Below, one piece after another: positions 25,104 to 32,988 of a DNA stretch of 64,000 bases. The notes beneath the pieces are model-generated. The model was not told the DNA's origin. It made no database searches and saw nothing but the letters and a program-made list of their open reading frames with translations. The stretch spans positions 186,001 to 250,000 of the forward strand of contig NZ_JACIHE010000010.1 in NCBI RefSeq assembly GCF_014198245.1, in the 5' to 3' direction. Positions within the stretch are counted from its first letter, which is position 1, and each line of letters begins with the position of its first letter. Position numbers and translations under genes: made by a program. Source of the stretch: Bradyrhizobium sp. cir1 (lineage in GTDB: Bacteria > Pseudomonadota > Alphaproteobacteria > Rhizobiales > Xanthobacteraceae).

Positions 25104-25210
25104 GTCATTCCGGGGCGCGCCACTTGGGCGCGAGCCCGGAATCCATTTCGCCGTAGTCCCCGCGGCCCGATGGATTCCGGGCTCGCGACTTCGTCGCGCC
25201 CCGGAATGAC
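25104..25210. repeat. Dispersed palindromic repeat, family C, copy 1
   Basis: The outer arms GTCATTCCGGGGCGCG (25104-25119) and CGCGCCCCGGAATGAC (25195-25210) are exact inverted complements. An inner pair, GAGCCCGGAATCCAT and its complement, is also present. The related copy is at 47318-47420. The rest of the gap before azlC holds no gene. Confidence 0.9.
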
Positions 25211-25321
25211 GACGGTGGGTGTGGGCGCCGCGCATGCCAGCCCCGACGCGCGCTTCCTTGACGCCGACGCCCGCATTGCCCGTTATGCAGCCACGATTCC
25301 GTAACCTCGGCCAACACTCCC

Positions 25322-26062
25322 GTGGCGCTCCCTCCGCTCGATTCACCTCAATGGCAAAGTCCGTGGCGCGCCTTTGCGTGGGGACTGCGCTCGATCACGC
25401 AGACGATCCTCACCATCGTGCTGTTCGTGACCTATCTCGGCATCGGCGCGCTCGCCCATGACACCCATTTCAGCCTGCTCTGGGCGCTGTGCTCGACGCT
25501 GTTCGTCTGGGCAGGTCCGGCACAGATCATCCTGATCACCACGCTCGGCTCGGGCGCCACCATCATCCAGTCGGCGATCGCGGTGACCGTCAGCGCCATC
25601 CGCCTGTTTCCGATGGTGGTCTCGGTGCTGCCGCTGATGCGCACGCCGACGACGAAGCGGCGCGAGCTTATCTTCGCCGCGCATCTGACCGCGGTGACGC
25701 TGTGGGTCGAATGCCACCGCTTCCTGCCGCAGGTGCCGCGCGAGCGGCGCATCGCCTTCGTGCATGGGCTCGGCTGTGGCCTGGTCTCGGTGTGCCTCAC
25801 CGCGAACACGGTCGGCTATTTCCTCGCCGCCAATTTGACGCAGACGCTTGGTGCGGCGATCCTGCTGCTGACGCCGCTGTCGTTCCTGTACTCGACCGCG
25901 CGCAACAGCCGCGAGGTCGCCGATGTCGTGGCGCTGACGCTCGGCATATTGCTGTATCCGCTGGCGGCGAAGATGAACTCGGGTCTCGATATCCTTGTCA
26001 GCGGCGTGGTCGCCGGCACGATCGCCTACGGCGTGCATTGGTGGCGGGAGGTGCGCGCGTGA
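25322..26062 (+). CDS. azlC: AzlC family branched-chain amino acid exporter subunit
   Basis: 246 residues starting at GTG 25322. There are about seven hydrophobic segments in the inner membrane. The family text FVWAGPAQIILITTLGSGA, then VSAIRLFPMVVSVLP, then TAVTLWVECHR identifies AzlC. AzlC and AzlD act together; the best-studied members export branched-chain amino acids or their analogues. The next gene, azlD, overlaps it by 4 bp, indicating coupled translation. No adjacent Lrp or AzlB-type regulator is seen. Confidence 0.88.
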   Translation: MALPPLDSPQWQSPWRAFAWGLRSITQTILTIVLFVTYLGIGALAHDTHFSLLWALCSTLFVWAGPAQIILITTLGSGATIIQSAIAVTVSAIRLFPMVVSVLPLMRTPTTKRRELIFAAHLTAVTLWVECHRFLPQVPRERRIAFVHGLGCGLVSVCLTANTVGYFLAANLTQTLGAAILLLTPLSFLYSTARNSREVADVVALTLGILLYPLAAKMNSGLDILVSGVVAGTIAYGVHWWREVRA

Positions 26063-26409
26063 ATTTCGCCCAGCTCATCGGCGACTGGCATGCGCTCGCC
26101 GTGCTGTTCGTCGCCGGCGTTGTTCCCAATCAGATATGGCGCATGCTGGGCCTGTGGTTTGGCGGCGGCATCGACGAGGGCTCCGAGCTGCTGGTCTGGG
26201 TGAGGGCGGTCGCCACCGCGATCCTGGCCGGCGTCATCGCCCAGATCGTGGTCGAGCCGCCCGGGGCGCTGGCCAGCGTGCCCGATGTCCTGCGCTATGG
26301 AGCGGTCGGCGCCGGGCTCGTCGTCTTCCTGCTGACGCGCCGCTCGATCTTCGCGGGCGTCGTCACCGGCGAAGTCTTCATGCTGGCCGGCAAGTGGTGG
26401 TTGGGCTAA
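26059..26409 (+). CDS. azlD: AzlD family branched-chain amino acid exporter subunit
   Basis: 116 residues starting at GTG 26059, whose bases overlap the azlC stop (GTGA). Four hydrophobic segments are seen, as in AzlD. The text HALAVLFVAGVVPNQIWRML and ELLVWVRAVATAILAGVIAQ matches the family. It is the small partner of AzlC. No other start is possible without losing the overlap. Confidence 0.86.
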   Translation: MNFAQLIGDWHALAVLFVAGVVPNQIWRMLGLWFGGGIDEGSELLVWVRAVATAILAGVIAQIVVEPPGALASVPDVLRYGAVGAGLVVFLLTRRSIFAGVVTGEVFMLAGKWWLG

Positions 26410-26442
26410 AACCGCCCCCGACAAGCTCAAGGAACAGGACAT

Positions 26443-26934
26443 ATGGTTCGCGAAAACAAGCTCCGCGAGGGCGAGGTCGCCATCGAGCTGCCATCGACCA
26501 AGGATGCCGGCCTCGTCTTCATCGGCCGCATCCGCACGCCCTGGACCTCGCGGCTGGAGACGCCGCGGCAGGGGCGCCAGGACGGCCCGATCTGCCGGCT
26601 CGAGATCTTCGAGCCGTTCGTGCCGGCCATCAAGGGCGTCGATTTCTACAGCAACCTCGAAGTGCTGTACTGGCTCGACAGGTCGCGCCGCGACATCGTT
26701 TTGCAGAGCCCGAAGAACAACGAGAAGACCCGCGGCACCTTTTCGCTGCGCTCGCCGGTGCGGCCCAATCCGATCGGGACGTCGATCGTGAAGCTGGTCG
26801 GCATCGAGGGCAATGCCATCCTCGTTCGCGGCCTCGATTGCATCGACAACACGCCGCTGATCGACATCAAGCCCGACCGCTGCGAGTTCACGCCGCTGGC
26901 CGCGCCGCAGAAGGGCGATTTCGAAACGGAGTAA
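26443..26934 (+). CDS. trmO: tRNA (N6-threonylcarbamoyladenosine37-N6)-methyltransferase TrmO
   Basis: 163 residues. TrmO (formerly YaeB/TsaA) uses S-adenosylmethionine to methylate t6A37 in certain tRNAs through a beta-barrel fold unlike other methyltransferases. The family signatures are IGRIRTPW near the N-terminus, then FSLRSPVRPNPIGTSIVKL, the RxNPIG SAM-binding stretch, then GLDCIDNTPLIDIKP. The length fits the short form without the C-terminal extension of E. coli TrmO. The gene follows azlD by 33 bp and may be cotranscribed with it. Confidence 0.88.
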   Translation: MVRENKLREGEVAIELPSTKDAGLVFIGRIRTPWTSRLETPRQGRQDGPICRLEIFEPFVPAIKGVDFYSNLEVLYWLDRSRRDIVLQSPKNNEKTRGTFSLRSPVRPNPIGTSIVKLVGIEGNAILVRGLDCIDNTPLIDIKPDRCEFTPLAAPQKGDFETE

Positions 26935-26954
26935 GGGGCGCACTGTCGCCTCTT

Positions 26955-27041
26955 CGTCATTGCGAGCGAAGCGAAGCAATCCAGGCTGTTTCCTCAGAGA
27001 TAGTCTGGATTGCTTCGTCGCAAGGGCTCCTCGCAATGACG
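26955..27041. repeat. Dispersed palindromic repeat, family A, copy 2
   Basis: Left end CGTCATTGCGAGCGAAGCG; right end CTCGCAATGACG with an 11-bp insertion-like break (AAGGGCTCCT region) that interrupts the perfect pairing seen at 2321-2400. It lies between convergent trmO and the HIT gene. Confidence 0.88.
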
Positions 27042-27053
27042 GAGTGTGCGGCG

Positions 27054-27482
27054 CTAGCCCGCCTTCAACGCCGCCATCAGCTTCGCCGCGTGCTCTTCCA
27101 GTACCTTGACGTCTTCCTTGCGGCTTGCAGGCGGCAGCATGGCGACACCGTCATGGCGCGGCATGACGTGCATGTGCAAATGGAAAACCACCTGACCGCC
27201 GGCGGGCTCGTTGAACTGCTGCACGGTGATGCCGTCGGCGTTGAACGCCTTCATCGCGGCCGCTGCGATCTTGTGCGCGCCGCGCGCGACATGGGCGTAG
27301 TCGTCGGGCTTGATGTCGAGGATGTTGCGGGCAGGGGCCTTCGGGATCACCAGCGTGTGGCCGGGCACGCGCGGCATAATGTCGAGGAAGGCGAAGACGT
27401 GCTCGTCCTCGTACACCTTGTTGCAGGGCAGCTCGCCGCGCAGAATCTTTGCGAAGATGTTGCTGGTGTCGTAGGCGGTCAT
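27054..27482 (-). CDS. HIT family protein (histidine-triad hydrolase)
   Basis: 142 residues from ATG 27482; the upstream extension MGAAA is not conserved. The histidine triad HLHMHVMP has its histidines at 101, 103 and 105, and the N-terminal text YDTSNIFAKILRGELP and FLDIMPRVPGHTLVIPK is typical. HIT enzymes hydrolyse purine nucleoside phosphoramidates or AppppA-type dinucleotides in the cytoplasm. The exact substrate is unknown. It lies downstream of the DUF482 gene on the same strand with a 66-bp gap. Confidence 0.9.
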   Translation of the reverse strand: MTAYDTSNIFAKILRGELPCNKVYEDEHVFAFLDIMPRVPGHTLVIPKAPARNILDIKPDDYAHVARGAHKIAAAAMKAFNADGITVQQFNEPAGGQVVFHLHMHVMPRHDGVAMLPPASRKEDVKVLEEHAAKLMAALKAG

Positions 27483-27548
27483 GGCGGCGGCTCCCAAGGA
27501 GTTTGCGCTTAGAATTTTGCGCTTACTGTCACCAGCGGCGCCAAGGCG

Positions 27549-28820
27549 TCAAGGCGCCTCGTCGATGCCTTTCCGGAACGGGCCGAGCTCGGCGAGCTCC
27601 CGTCCGGCGTCGGCGACATAGGCGCGCTCGCGCTTGAGGTAATCATCGATGGCGCGGCGCAGGCCGGGATCGGCGATGAAGTGGGCCGAATGGGTCGTGC
27701 GCGGCAGGTAGCCGCGCGCGATCTTGTGCTCGCCTTGCGCACCGGCCTCGACATGGGTGAGGCCATGCTTGATCGCAAAATCGATCGCCTGATAATAGCA
27801 GACCTCGAAATGCAGGAAGGGATGATGCTCGACCGCGCCCCAGTTGCGGCCGAACAGCGTGTCCGAGCCGATGAAGTTGATCGCTCCCGCAATCCAGCGG
27901 CCGTTGCGGCGGGCCATCACCAGCAGCACGTCCTGGCTCATGGTCTCGCCGATCAGCGAGAAGAACTCGCGCGTGAGATACGGCCGGCCCCATTTGCGGG
28001 AGCCGGTCTCCATGTAGAATCCGAAGAAGGCGTCCCAGGCATCCTCGGTGATGTCTTTGCCCGTGAGCCAGTGGATCGTGATCCCGGCCGCCAGCGCGTC
28101 GCGCCGCTCGCGCTTGATCGACTTGCGGTGGCGCGAGTTCAGCGTTGCCAGGAAGTCGTCGAAGCTCGCAAAACCCTGGTTGTGCCAGTGGAACTGCTGG
28201 TCGGTGCGCTGGAGGAAGCCGTGCTCGGCGAGCAGCTTCCATTCGTCCTCGCGCGCGAAGGTGACGTGCACAGACGAAGCCTTGCTGACGCCGCACAGCG
28301 CCACCAGCCCGCTCGCCAGCGCCTCCCTGATCTGCTCGCGGTCGACGCCGTCGCGGACCAGCAGCCGCGGTCCCGTCGCGGGGGTGAAGGGGACCGAGAC
28401 CTGAAGCTTCGGGTAGTAGCGCCCGCCCGCGCGCTCATAGGCATCCGCCCAGCCGCGATCGAAAACGTATTCGCCCTGAGAGTGCGATTTCAGATAGCAG
28501 GGCACGACGCCGGCAACGCGGCCGTCGAGCCTGGCGACGAGGTGTCGCGGCCCCCAGCCGGTGCGGATCGTGGCCGAACCCGATTTCTCGACCGCGGAGA
28601 GAAAGGCGTGCGAGACGAACGGGTTATAAGCAGGTCTTGAGAGGCCGAGGGAATCGCCTGGAAGGACGGATGAGGTTCCCGCGCCATGCCCGTTGCAAGG
28701 CTTCTCGTTAAGAGCCTTGTCGTTAAGAGCGTTGCCAGGATTGGCGCAGGCGTCCCAATCCGCGGGCGAGACTTCGCCAATGGACGGTACGGCCTCGAGC
28801 GTAATGTCGGATGATGCCAT
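27549..28820 (-). CDS. DUF482 / FemAB-like GNAT acyltransferase
   Basis: 423 residues from ATG 28820. It belongs to the DUF482 family of the GNAT/FemAB superfamily: VPCYLKSHSQGEYVFD, then RYYPKLQVSVPFTPATGPRL, then HWHNQGFASFDDFL, then SRHRKSIKRERR, then the core YYQAIDFAIKHGLTHVEAGA and HKIARGYLP. Family members are predicted to transfer acyl or aminoacyl groups, possibly onto cell-wall material, but none is well characterised. An insertion of about 35 residues after DACANPG, partly made of a 15-bp tandem repeat, separates two conserved blocks (see findings). Confidence 0.85.
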   Translation of the reverse strand: MASSDITLEAVPSIGEVSPADWDACANPGNALNDKALNEKPCNGHGAGTSSVLPGDSLGLSRPAYNPFVSHAFLSAVEKSGSATIRTGWGPRHLVARLDGRVAGVVPCYLKSHSQGEYVFDRGWADAYERAGGRYYPKLQVSVPFTPATGPRLLVRDGVDREQIREALASGLVALCGVSKASSVHVTFAREDEWKLLAEHGFLQRTDQQFHWHNQGFASFDDFLATLNSRHRKSIKRERRDALAAGITIHWLTGKDITEDAWDAFFGFYMETGSRKWGRPYLTREFFSLIGETMSQDVLLVMARRNGRWIAGAINFIGSDTLFGRNWGAVEHHPFLHFEVCYYQAIDFAIKHGLTHVEAGAQGEHKIARGYLPRTTHSAHFIADPGLRRAIDDYLKRERAYVADAGRELAELGPFRKGIDEAP

Positions 28821-28875
28821 TGCGCCCAAGATCGTGCATTGCAGCAGCGACTTCAAGGGGGCGGGAACATCGCGC

Positions 28876-29622
28876 TTACGGCACGAACCCCTCAAAAATC
28901 ATCTGGTCCGCGTACTGCCCGACCCGCGTCCGTTGCTCCGGCGTGCGGACGGTCCAGCCGAGCAGGGCGCAGCCGAAGACGTTGCGGGCGATCCAGGGGG
29001 CGGGGGCCGGGAGGTGGTCGACCTTGAAGGCGACGAAATGCGGCTGGGTCTGCAAGCCGTGGCGCAGGTACAGCATGCTGTCGCGCTGCTCCTGCGTCAG
29101 GTAAGCCCAATACTCGTCCTCATAGGTCCGCTGCGCAACGATGCCGCGCGGGCGGGAGGGCAACAGCTCGCGCAGCGCCAGCACCTGGTCGGGATCGAAG
29201 GACATGCCAACGGCGGGGCCGTCATAAGACCCAAGCACCTCGGCCATCCGCTTCACCAGCTTGCGGTCGCCGCCGAAATGGCTCTTCACCTCGATCACCA
29301 GGGGCACGCGGCCGGCGACCATGGCGCAGAGGTCGGAGAGCGACATCATCCGCTCGGCGGTGTCCTTGAACTTGACCGCCTTCAGCTCGGCCGCGGTCTT
29401 CCTGATCACTTCGCCGGTGGCCACGGTGAGGCGGCCGAGCGCATGGTCGTGATGCACCATGGCCTCGCCGTCGGACGAGAGCTGGATGTCCACCTCGATC
29501 GAGAAATTGCCCGCGATCGCGGCCTGGACCGCGCCCGGCATGTTCTCGACGATGCCGCGCGAAATGTCGTGCAGGCCGCGATGGGCGACCGGCCGGGCTG
29601 TCAGCCAATCCGGAGCGCGCAT
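28876..29622 (-). CDS. Glycerophosphodiester phosphodiesterase
   Basis: 248 residues of the GDPD TIM-barrel family. The catalytic pattern is clear: His14-Arg15 (VAHRGLHD), Glu26-Asn27 (VENMPGA), Glu43 and Asp45 (IEVDIQLSSDG), and His58 (MVHHDHALGR). It hydrolyses glycerophosphodiesters to sn-glycerol 3-phosphate and an alcohol. No signal peptide, so it is cytoplasmic. It starts 5 bp after the RidA stop codon, indicating a RidA-GDPD operon. Confidence 0.92.
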   Translation of the reverse strand: MRAPDWLTARPVAHRGLHDISRGIVENMPGAVQAAIAGNFSIEVDIQLSSDGEAMVHHDHALGRLTVATGEVIRKTAAELKAVKFKDTAERMMSLSDLCAMVAGRVPLVIEVKSHFGGDRKLVKRMAEVLGSYDGPAVGMSFDPDQVLALRELLPSRPRGIVAQRTYEDEYWAYLTQEQRDSMLYLRHGLQTQPHFVAFKVDHLPAPAPWIARNVFGCALLGWTVRTPEQRTRVGQYADQMIFEGFVP

Positions 29623-29627
29623 GCGCG

Positions 29628-30095
29628 TCAGGCGACCTCGAACACGCCTTCGACCTCGACCGCCGCGTCCGCGGGCAGCGAGGCGACACCGACGGTGGTG
29701 CGGGCGTGGCGGCCCTTGTCACCGAAGGCGGCGACCATCAGGTCGGAGGCGCCGTTGAGCACCTTCGGTCCGTCCAGGAAATCCGGCGCCGAGTTGATGA
29801 AGCCGCCGAGCCGCACCACGCGTACGACCTTGTCGAGGTCGCCGAGCGCGGCCTTGACCTGGGCCAGCAGGTTGACCGCGCAGCCGCGCGCGGCCGCCGC
29901 GCCGTCCTCGATCGAGACGCCGGCGCCCAGCTTGCCCTTGGCGATCAGCTTGCCGGCGGGGTCGAAGCAGACCTGGCCGGAGACGAACAGCAAATTGCCG
30001 GTCCGCACGAACGGGACGTAATTGGCGACGGGGGTGGGGGCCTCATGCAGCTTGATGCCCTGTTCCGCCAGTTTCTGTTCGACCGTGCCCGCCAT
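29628..30095 (-). CDS. RidA family protein
   Basis: 155 residues from ATG 30095; the extension upstream to 30188 is not conserved. Family text: FVRTGNLLFVSGQV, then ARGCAVNLLAQVKAAL, then VVRLGGFINSAPDF, then RTTVGVASLPADAAVEVEG. RidA proteins hydrolyse reactive enamines and imines made by PLP enzymes; this longer subgroup (about 150 residues) is common in Rhizobiales. It is the first gene of an operon with GDPD. A second, unrelated-subgroup RidA lies at 31417. Confidence 0.9.
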   Translation of the reverse strand: MAGTVEQKLAEQGIKLHEAPTPVANYVPFVRTGNLLFVSGQVCFDPAGKLIAKGKLGAGVSIEDGAAAARGCAVNLLAQVKAALGDLDKVVRVVRLGGFINSAPDFLDGPKVLNGASDLMVAAFGDKGRHARTTVGVASLPADAAVEVEGVFEVA

Positions 30096-30326
30096 GTCCG
30101 CCCTCGTTGTCCAAAAATCATTCGCCCCGGCGCCTCCGCAGGCGGCCGGGCGCCCTGTTTCGCCCATCGAGCCGCCACATGCAAGCAACCGGAACGGACT
30201 GCATTTTGTTGAGGCAGGCCAGCAGGTTTAACGCGGGGGCCGCAACTTTACGTGAAACGGCCTCAGTTGCGACGCAATGGAACGGTCATTAAAATGTCGA
30301 ATCTGCGCTTTCCTCAGGGAACAGAC

Positions 30327-31172
30327 ATGGTGCACCTTTTCCGGACTTCGCTCGGTGTGATGGCGCTCGCGGCGGCCGCTTTCGGTCCCGGAGGCGGGGC
30401 GCTCGCCGCCAACGGTCCGTTCCTGGCGCACCAGGCGCTCTATGATCTGAGCCTCGTCAAATCGCGCTCCAATTCGGTCAACAGCGCGCGGGGCCGCATC
30501 CTCTATAATTTCACCGGCAGCTCCTGCGAGGGCTACACCTCCGAATTCCGCCAGGTCTCCGAGCTCGACAGCGGCGAGGGCAAGGTCACGCTCAGCGACC
30601 TCCGCTCCAACTCCTGGGAGGACGCGACCGGCAAGAGCTATCGTTTCAAGATCGAGACCCGGATGAACGAGGCCGACGCCGGCCGGGTCGATGGTTCAGC
30701 CGAGCGCGACGGCGACCACATCAACGTCAAGCTCAAGCTGCCGGCGCCGAAGAGCTTCACGCTCGACGGCAAGATCGTGTTCCCGACCGAGCAGATCCAG
30801 CGCATCATCGCCGCCGCCAAGGACGGCAAGTCGCTGCTCGAGCTTTCCGTCTATGACGGCTCCGACGACGGCCAGAAGGTCTACAACACGCTGACCGTGA
30901 TCGGCCAGCCGATCGCCGCCGATCGCGCCATCTCGTCCGATCCGTCGACCTCCGACGAGCACATGAAGTTGCTGAAGCGCTGGCCGGTCACCGTCAGCTA
31001 TTTCGATCGCGAGGCCCAGCAGAAGGAAGGCGAGCAGACCCCGGTCTACGCGATGGCGTTCGAGCTCTACGAGAACGGCGTCTCGCGCCAGCTCGTGCTC
31101 GACTACAACGATTTCGTCATCTCCGGCGCGATGGGCAAGTTCGACGTCAAGGACAGCAAGCCCTGTAATTGA
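30327..31172 (+). CDS. eipB: Cell-envelope integrity protein EipB (DUF1849)
   Basis: 281 residues from ATG 30327, with AGGGA seven bases upstream. A signal peptide (about 5-28) sends it to the periplasm. EipB of Brucella folds as a spiral beta-barrel closed by a disulphide between a cysteine near residue 69 and one near the C-terminus. Here Cys67 (GSSCEGY) and Cys280 (SKPCN) fit exactly. Length and the text YDLSLVKSRSNSVNSARG and ELYENGVSRQLVLDYNDF also agree. EipB supports envelope stability. It is divergent from the RidA-GDPD operon. Confidence 0.9.
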   Translation: MVHLFRTSLGVMALAAAAFGPGGGALAANGPFLAHQALYDLSLVKSRSNSVNSARGRILYNFTGSSCEGYTSEFRQVSELDSGEGKVTLSDLRSNSWEDATGKSYRFKIETRMNEADAGRVDGSAERDGDHINVKLKLPAPKSFTLDGKIVFPTEQIQRIIAAAKDGKSLLELSVYDGSDDGQKVYNTLTVIGQPIAADRAISSDPSTSDEHMKLLKRWPVTVSYFDREAQQKEGEQTPVYAMAFELYENGVSRQLVLDYNDFVISGAMGKFDVKDSKPCN

Positions 31173-31205
31173 GGCTGTCGGCCACAGCGCACTCAACACC
31201 ATCAC

Positions 31206-31339
31206 CGTCACCCTGAGGTGGCCGCTTCTTCAGCGGCCCTCGAAGGGCGACGGCCCGGCCGTATCAGCGGGGCCGTGCATCCTTCGAGGCTTCCCATACG
31301 CCGCTTCGCGTCGCATGGCTCGCACCTCAGGATGACGGT
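31206..31339. repeat. Dispersed repeat, family D, copy 2
   Basis: The outer arms CGTCACCCTGAGGTG and CACCTCAGGATGACGG are inverted complements with small mismatches. Inside are TCGAAGGGCGACGGCC and GGGCCGTGCATCCTTCGAGG. It lies between eipB and the second RidA gene; no gene is seen there. Confidence 0.82.
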
Positions 31340-31416
31340 GCACAAGTGTTGCATCTAGCTCTCGTCATACTCTCCAGCTACGCTCTCTCCCAACCACAAA
31401 CTCCGGGAGCCAGCCC

Positions 31417-31818
31417 ATGCCCAAGCTCGACCATCTCCGTCCCAGCGGCCTGCATCACAATCCCGCTTATTCCCACGTCGTCACGGCCACCGGCGCGCGC
31501 ACCATCTACATTTCCGGCCAGGTCTCGACTGACGAGGAAGGGCGGATCGTCGGCGAAGGGGATATCGCCGCGCAGACGACGCAGGTGATGCAGAATCTCG
31601 GGCTGGCGCTGAAAGCGGCCGGTGCGAGCTATGCGAACATCGTCAAGATCACGACCTTCGTCGTGAACTACAAGCCGGAGCTGCGCCCAATCATCGGCAA
31701 GGCCCGCTCGGCCTTCTTCGAAGGCATGGAGCCGCCGGCTTCGACCCTCGTCGGCGTCTCCGCGCTCGCCGCGCCGGAATGGCTGATCGAGATCGAGGCG
31801 GTGGCGGTTGCGGATTGA
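31417..31818 (+). CDS. RidA family protein (short subgroup)
   Basis: 133 residues, close to the classical RidA length. Family text: AYSHVVTATGARTIYISGQV, then QTTQVMQNLGLALKAAGAS, then IVKITTFVVNYKP, then PPASTLVGVSALAAPEWLIE. It is likely a Rid7-like or general YjgF-type enamine/imine hydrolase or a diverged member. The substrate is not known. The Nudix gene follows 12 bp later on the same strand, so the two form an operon. Confidence 0.88.
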   Translation: MPKLDHLRPSGLHHNPAYSHVVTATGARTIYISGQVSTDEEGRIVGEGDIAAQTTQVMQNLGLALKAAGASYANIVKITTFVVNYKPELRPIIGKARSAFFEGMEPPASTLVGVSALAAPEWLIEIEAVAVAD

Positions 31819-31830
31819 GGTGTGGACGGA

Positions 31831-32229
31831 ATGACGTCGCAAAATGCCATTCGAATAGCGGCCGCGTTGATGAGCAGGGGCGATGGGCGCGTCCTGCTGG
31901 TCAGGAAGAAGGCCACCGAAAGCTTCATGCAGCCCGGCGGAAAGATCGAGGCCGGCGAGCATCCGCAAGTTGCGCTCAGGCGGGAATTGTCCGAGGAGCT
32001 CGGGATCAACGTCGATCCGAACGAGATGACCTATCTTGGGCGATACACCGCGCCAGCGGCGAATGAGCCGGGCCGGCTGGTCGATGCGGAAATCTTTCGT
32101 GTCGTTATCGCTCATTCGGTAAGTCCGGGAGCCGAGATCGAGGAGATCCTTTGGCTCGATCCGTCCTCGCCCGGAGCAGTCAAACTCGCGCCATTGACGC
32201 GCGACAAGTTGCTTCCGCTGTGTTCGTGA
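31831..32229 (+). CDS. Nudix hydrolase
   Basis: 132 residues from ATG 31831; GTG 31822 is too close to the GAGG ribosome site at 31817-31820. The Nudix box runs from Gly37: G-x5-E43-x7-R51-E52-L-S-E-E-L-G, complete. Nudix enzymes hydrolyse nucleoside diphosphates linked to another moiety, with Mg. The substrate is unknown. It is in an operon with the upstream RidA gene. Confidence 0.9.
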   Translation: MTSQNAIRIAAALMSRGDGRVLLVRKKATESFMQPGGKIEAGEHPQVALRRELSEELGINVDPNEMTYLGRYTAPAANEPGRLVDAEIFRVVIAHSVSPGAEIEEILWLDPSSPGAVKLAPLTRDKLLPLCS

Positions 32230-32254
32230 ATCCCGTAGCCCAGATCTATCCGGG

Positions 32255-32662
32255 CTACGAGTGCTTCGCCCCGGACGTCTCCTGTAGAACAGCCATCGCT
32301 TCATCGGCCCTGTCGGCAGGCACGAAGAGATGGTCGTGGTGGAAGGCCGAAACGGCATTCACGCTGATGCCTGTTTCGGCCAGGCGCGCCGTGATCGCTG
32401 CGAGGAAACCTACCGCATCGAGCGCGGAATGAACGGCCAAGGTGATCAGGCGCGAGGGGAATGCGTAGCGTAGTCCGGTACGTTCAGCCTCCTCATGCAA
32501 TACCACCAGCGTCGTCCCTTCGCGTTCGCGGAACGTCAGAATCGGGCTGATAGTGGCTGGAATGCTCGCGCCCGGCGCAAGCGAGCAAAACACGAAGATG
32601 CCGTCCAGCATCTCCGGCTTCATGTTCCTCAGCAGCGCGTCGAGATCGCGTTCGCCTGTCAC
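32255..32662 (-). CDS. ACT-domain protein
   Basis: 135 residues from GTG 32662, chosen because GGCAGG lies seven bases upstream and the family begins near TGERDLDALLRNMKPEML. The open frame continues to 32731 without similarity. Two ACT-like units are seen: the first about residues 10-60, the second (LITLAVHSALDAVGFLAAIT, ETGISVNAVSAFHHDHLFVP) about 70-130. ACT domains bind amino acids or other small ligands and regulate enzymes. No partner enzyme is adjacent. Confidence 0.85.
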   Translation of the reverse strand: MTGERDLDALLRNMKPEMLDGIFVFCSLAPGASIPATISPILTFREREGTTLVVLHEEAERTGLRYAFPSRLITLAVHSALDAVGFLAAITARLAETGISVNAVSAFHHDHLFVPADRADEAMAVLQETSGAKHS

Positions 32663-32816
32663 GGTGCCTGCCCAGCGGCTGTTGAAGCCACAACCAACAT
32701 ACCTTTGTATATCTCCTCTAACCCTTCTCATACGCCGATCTTACGCTGGTACAATTGAGCGACGGCGGGAGATTCTTACAATTTGAGTCCACTCGGGTCA
32801 CTGCGAGGAAGCTCAA

Positions 32817-32972
32817 ATGAACGTCGTCATTCGAAAGCTCAACGGCTTGTGGCACCTCATCGTCGGGTCTTGTCAGATCCGAACTCCGTTCCTGGAAACA
32901 CAGGATCGGCAGTTGGTCGTCCAGTATGCCAGGCGCGCCTATCCGGGTGCACGGATCTTCGAACGCGACTGA
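32817..32972 (+). CDS. Small hypothetical protein
   Basis: 51 codons, starting MNVVIRKLNGLWHLIVGSCQ and ending GARIFERD, with GAGGAA eight bases upstream of the ATG. It has no signal peptide or membrane segment, is weakly basic and contains one Cys. No family is recognised. The strong ribosome site and the codon pattern support a real gene. It ends 16 bp before the end of convergent dinB. Confidence 0.55.
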   Translation: MNVVIRKLNGLWHLIVGSCQIRTPFLETQDRQLVVQYARRAYPGARIFERD

Positions 32973-32988
32973 GTTGAGCAGGACCCGA

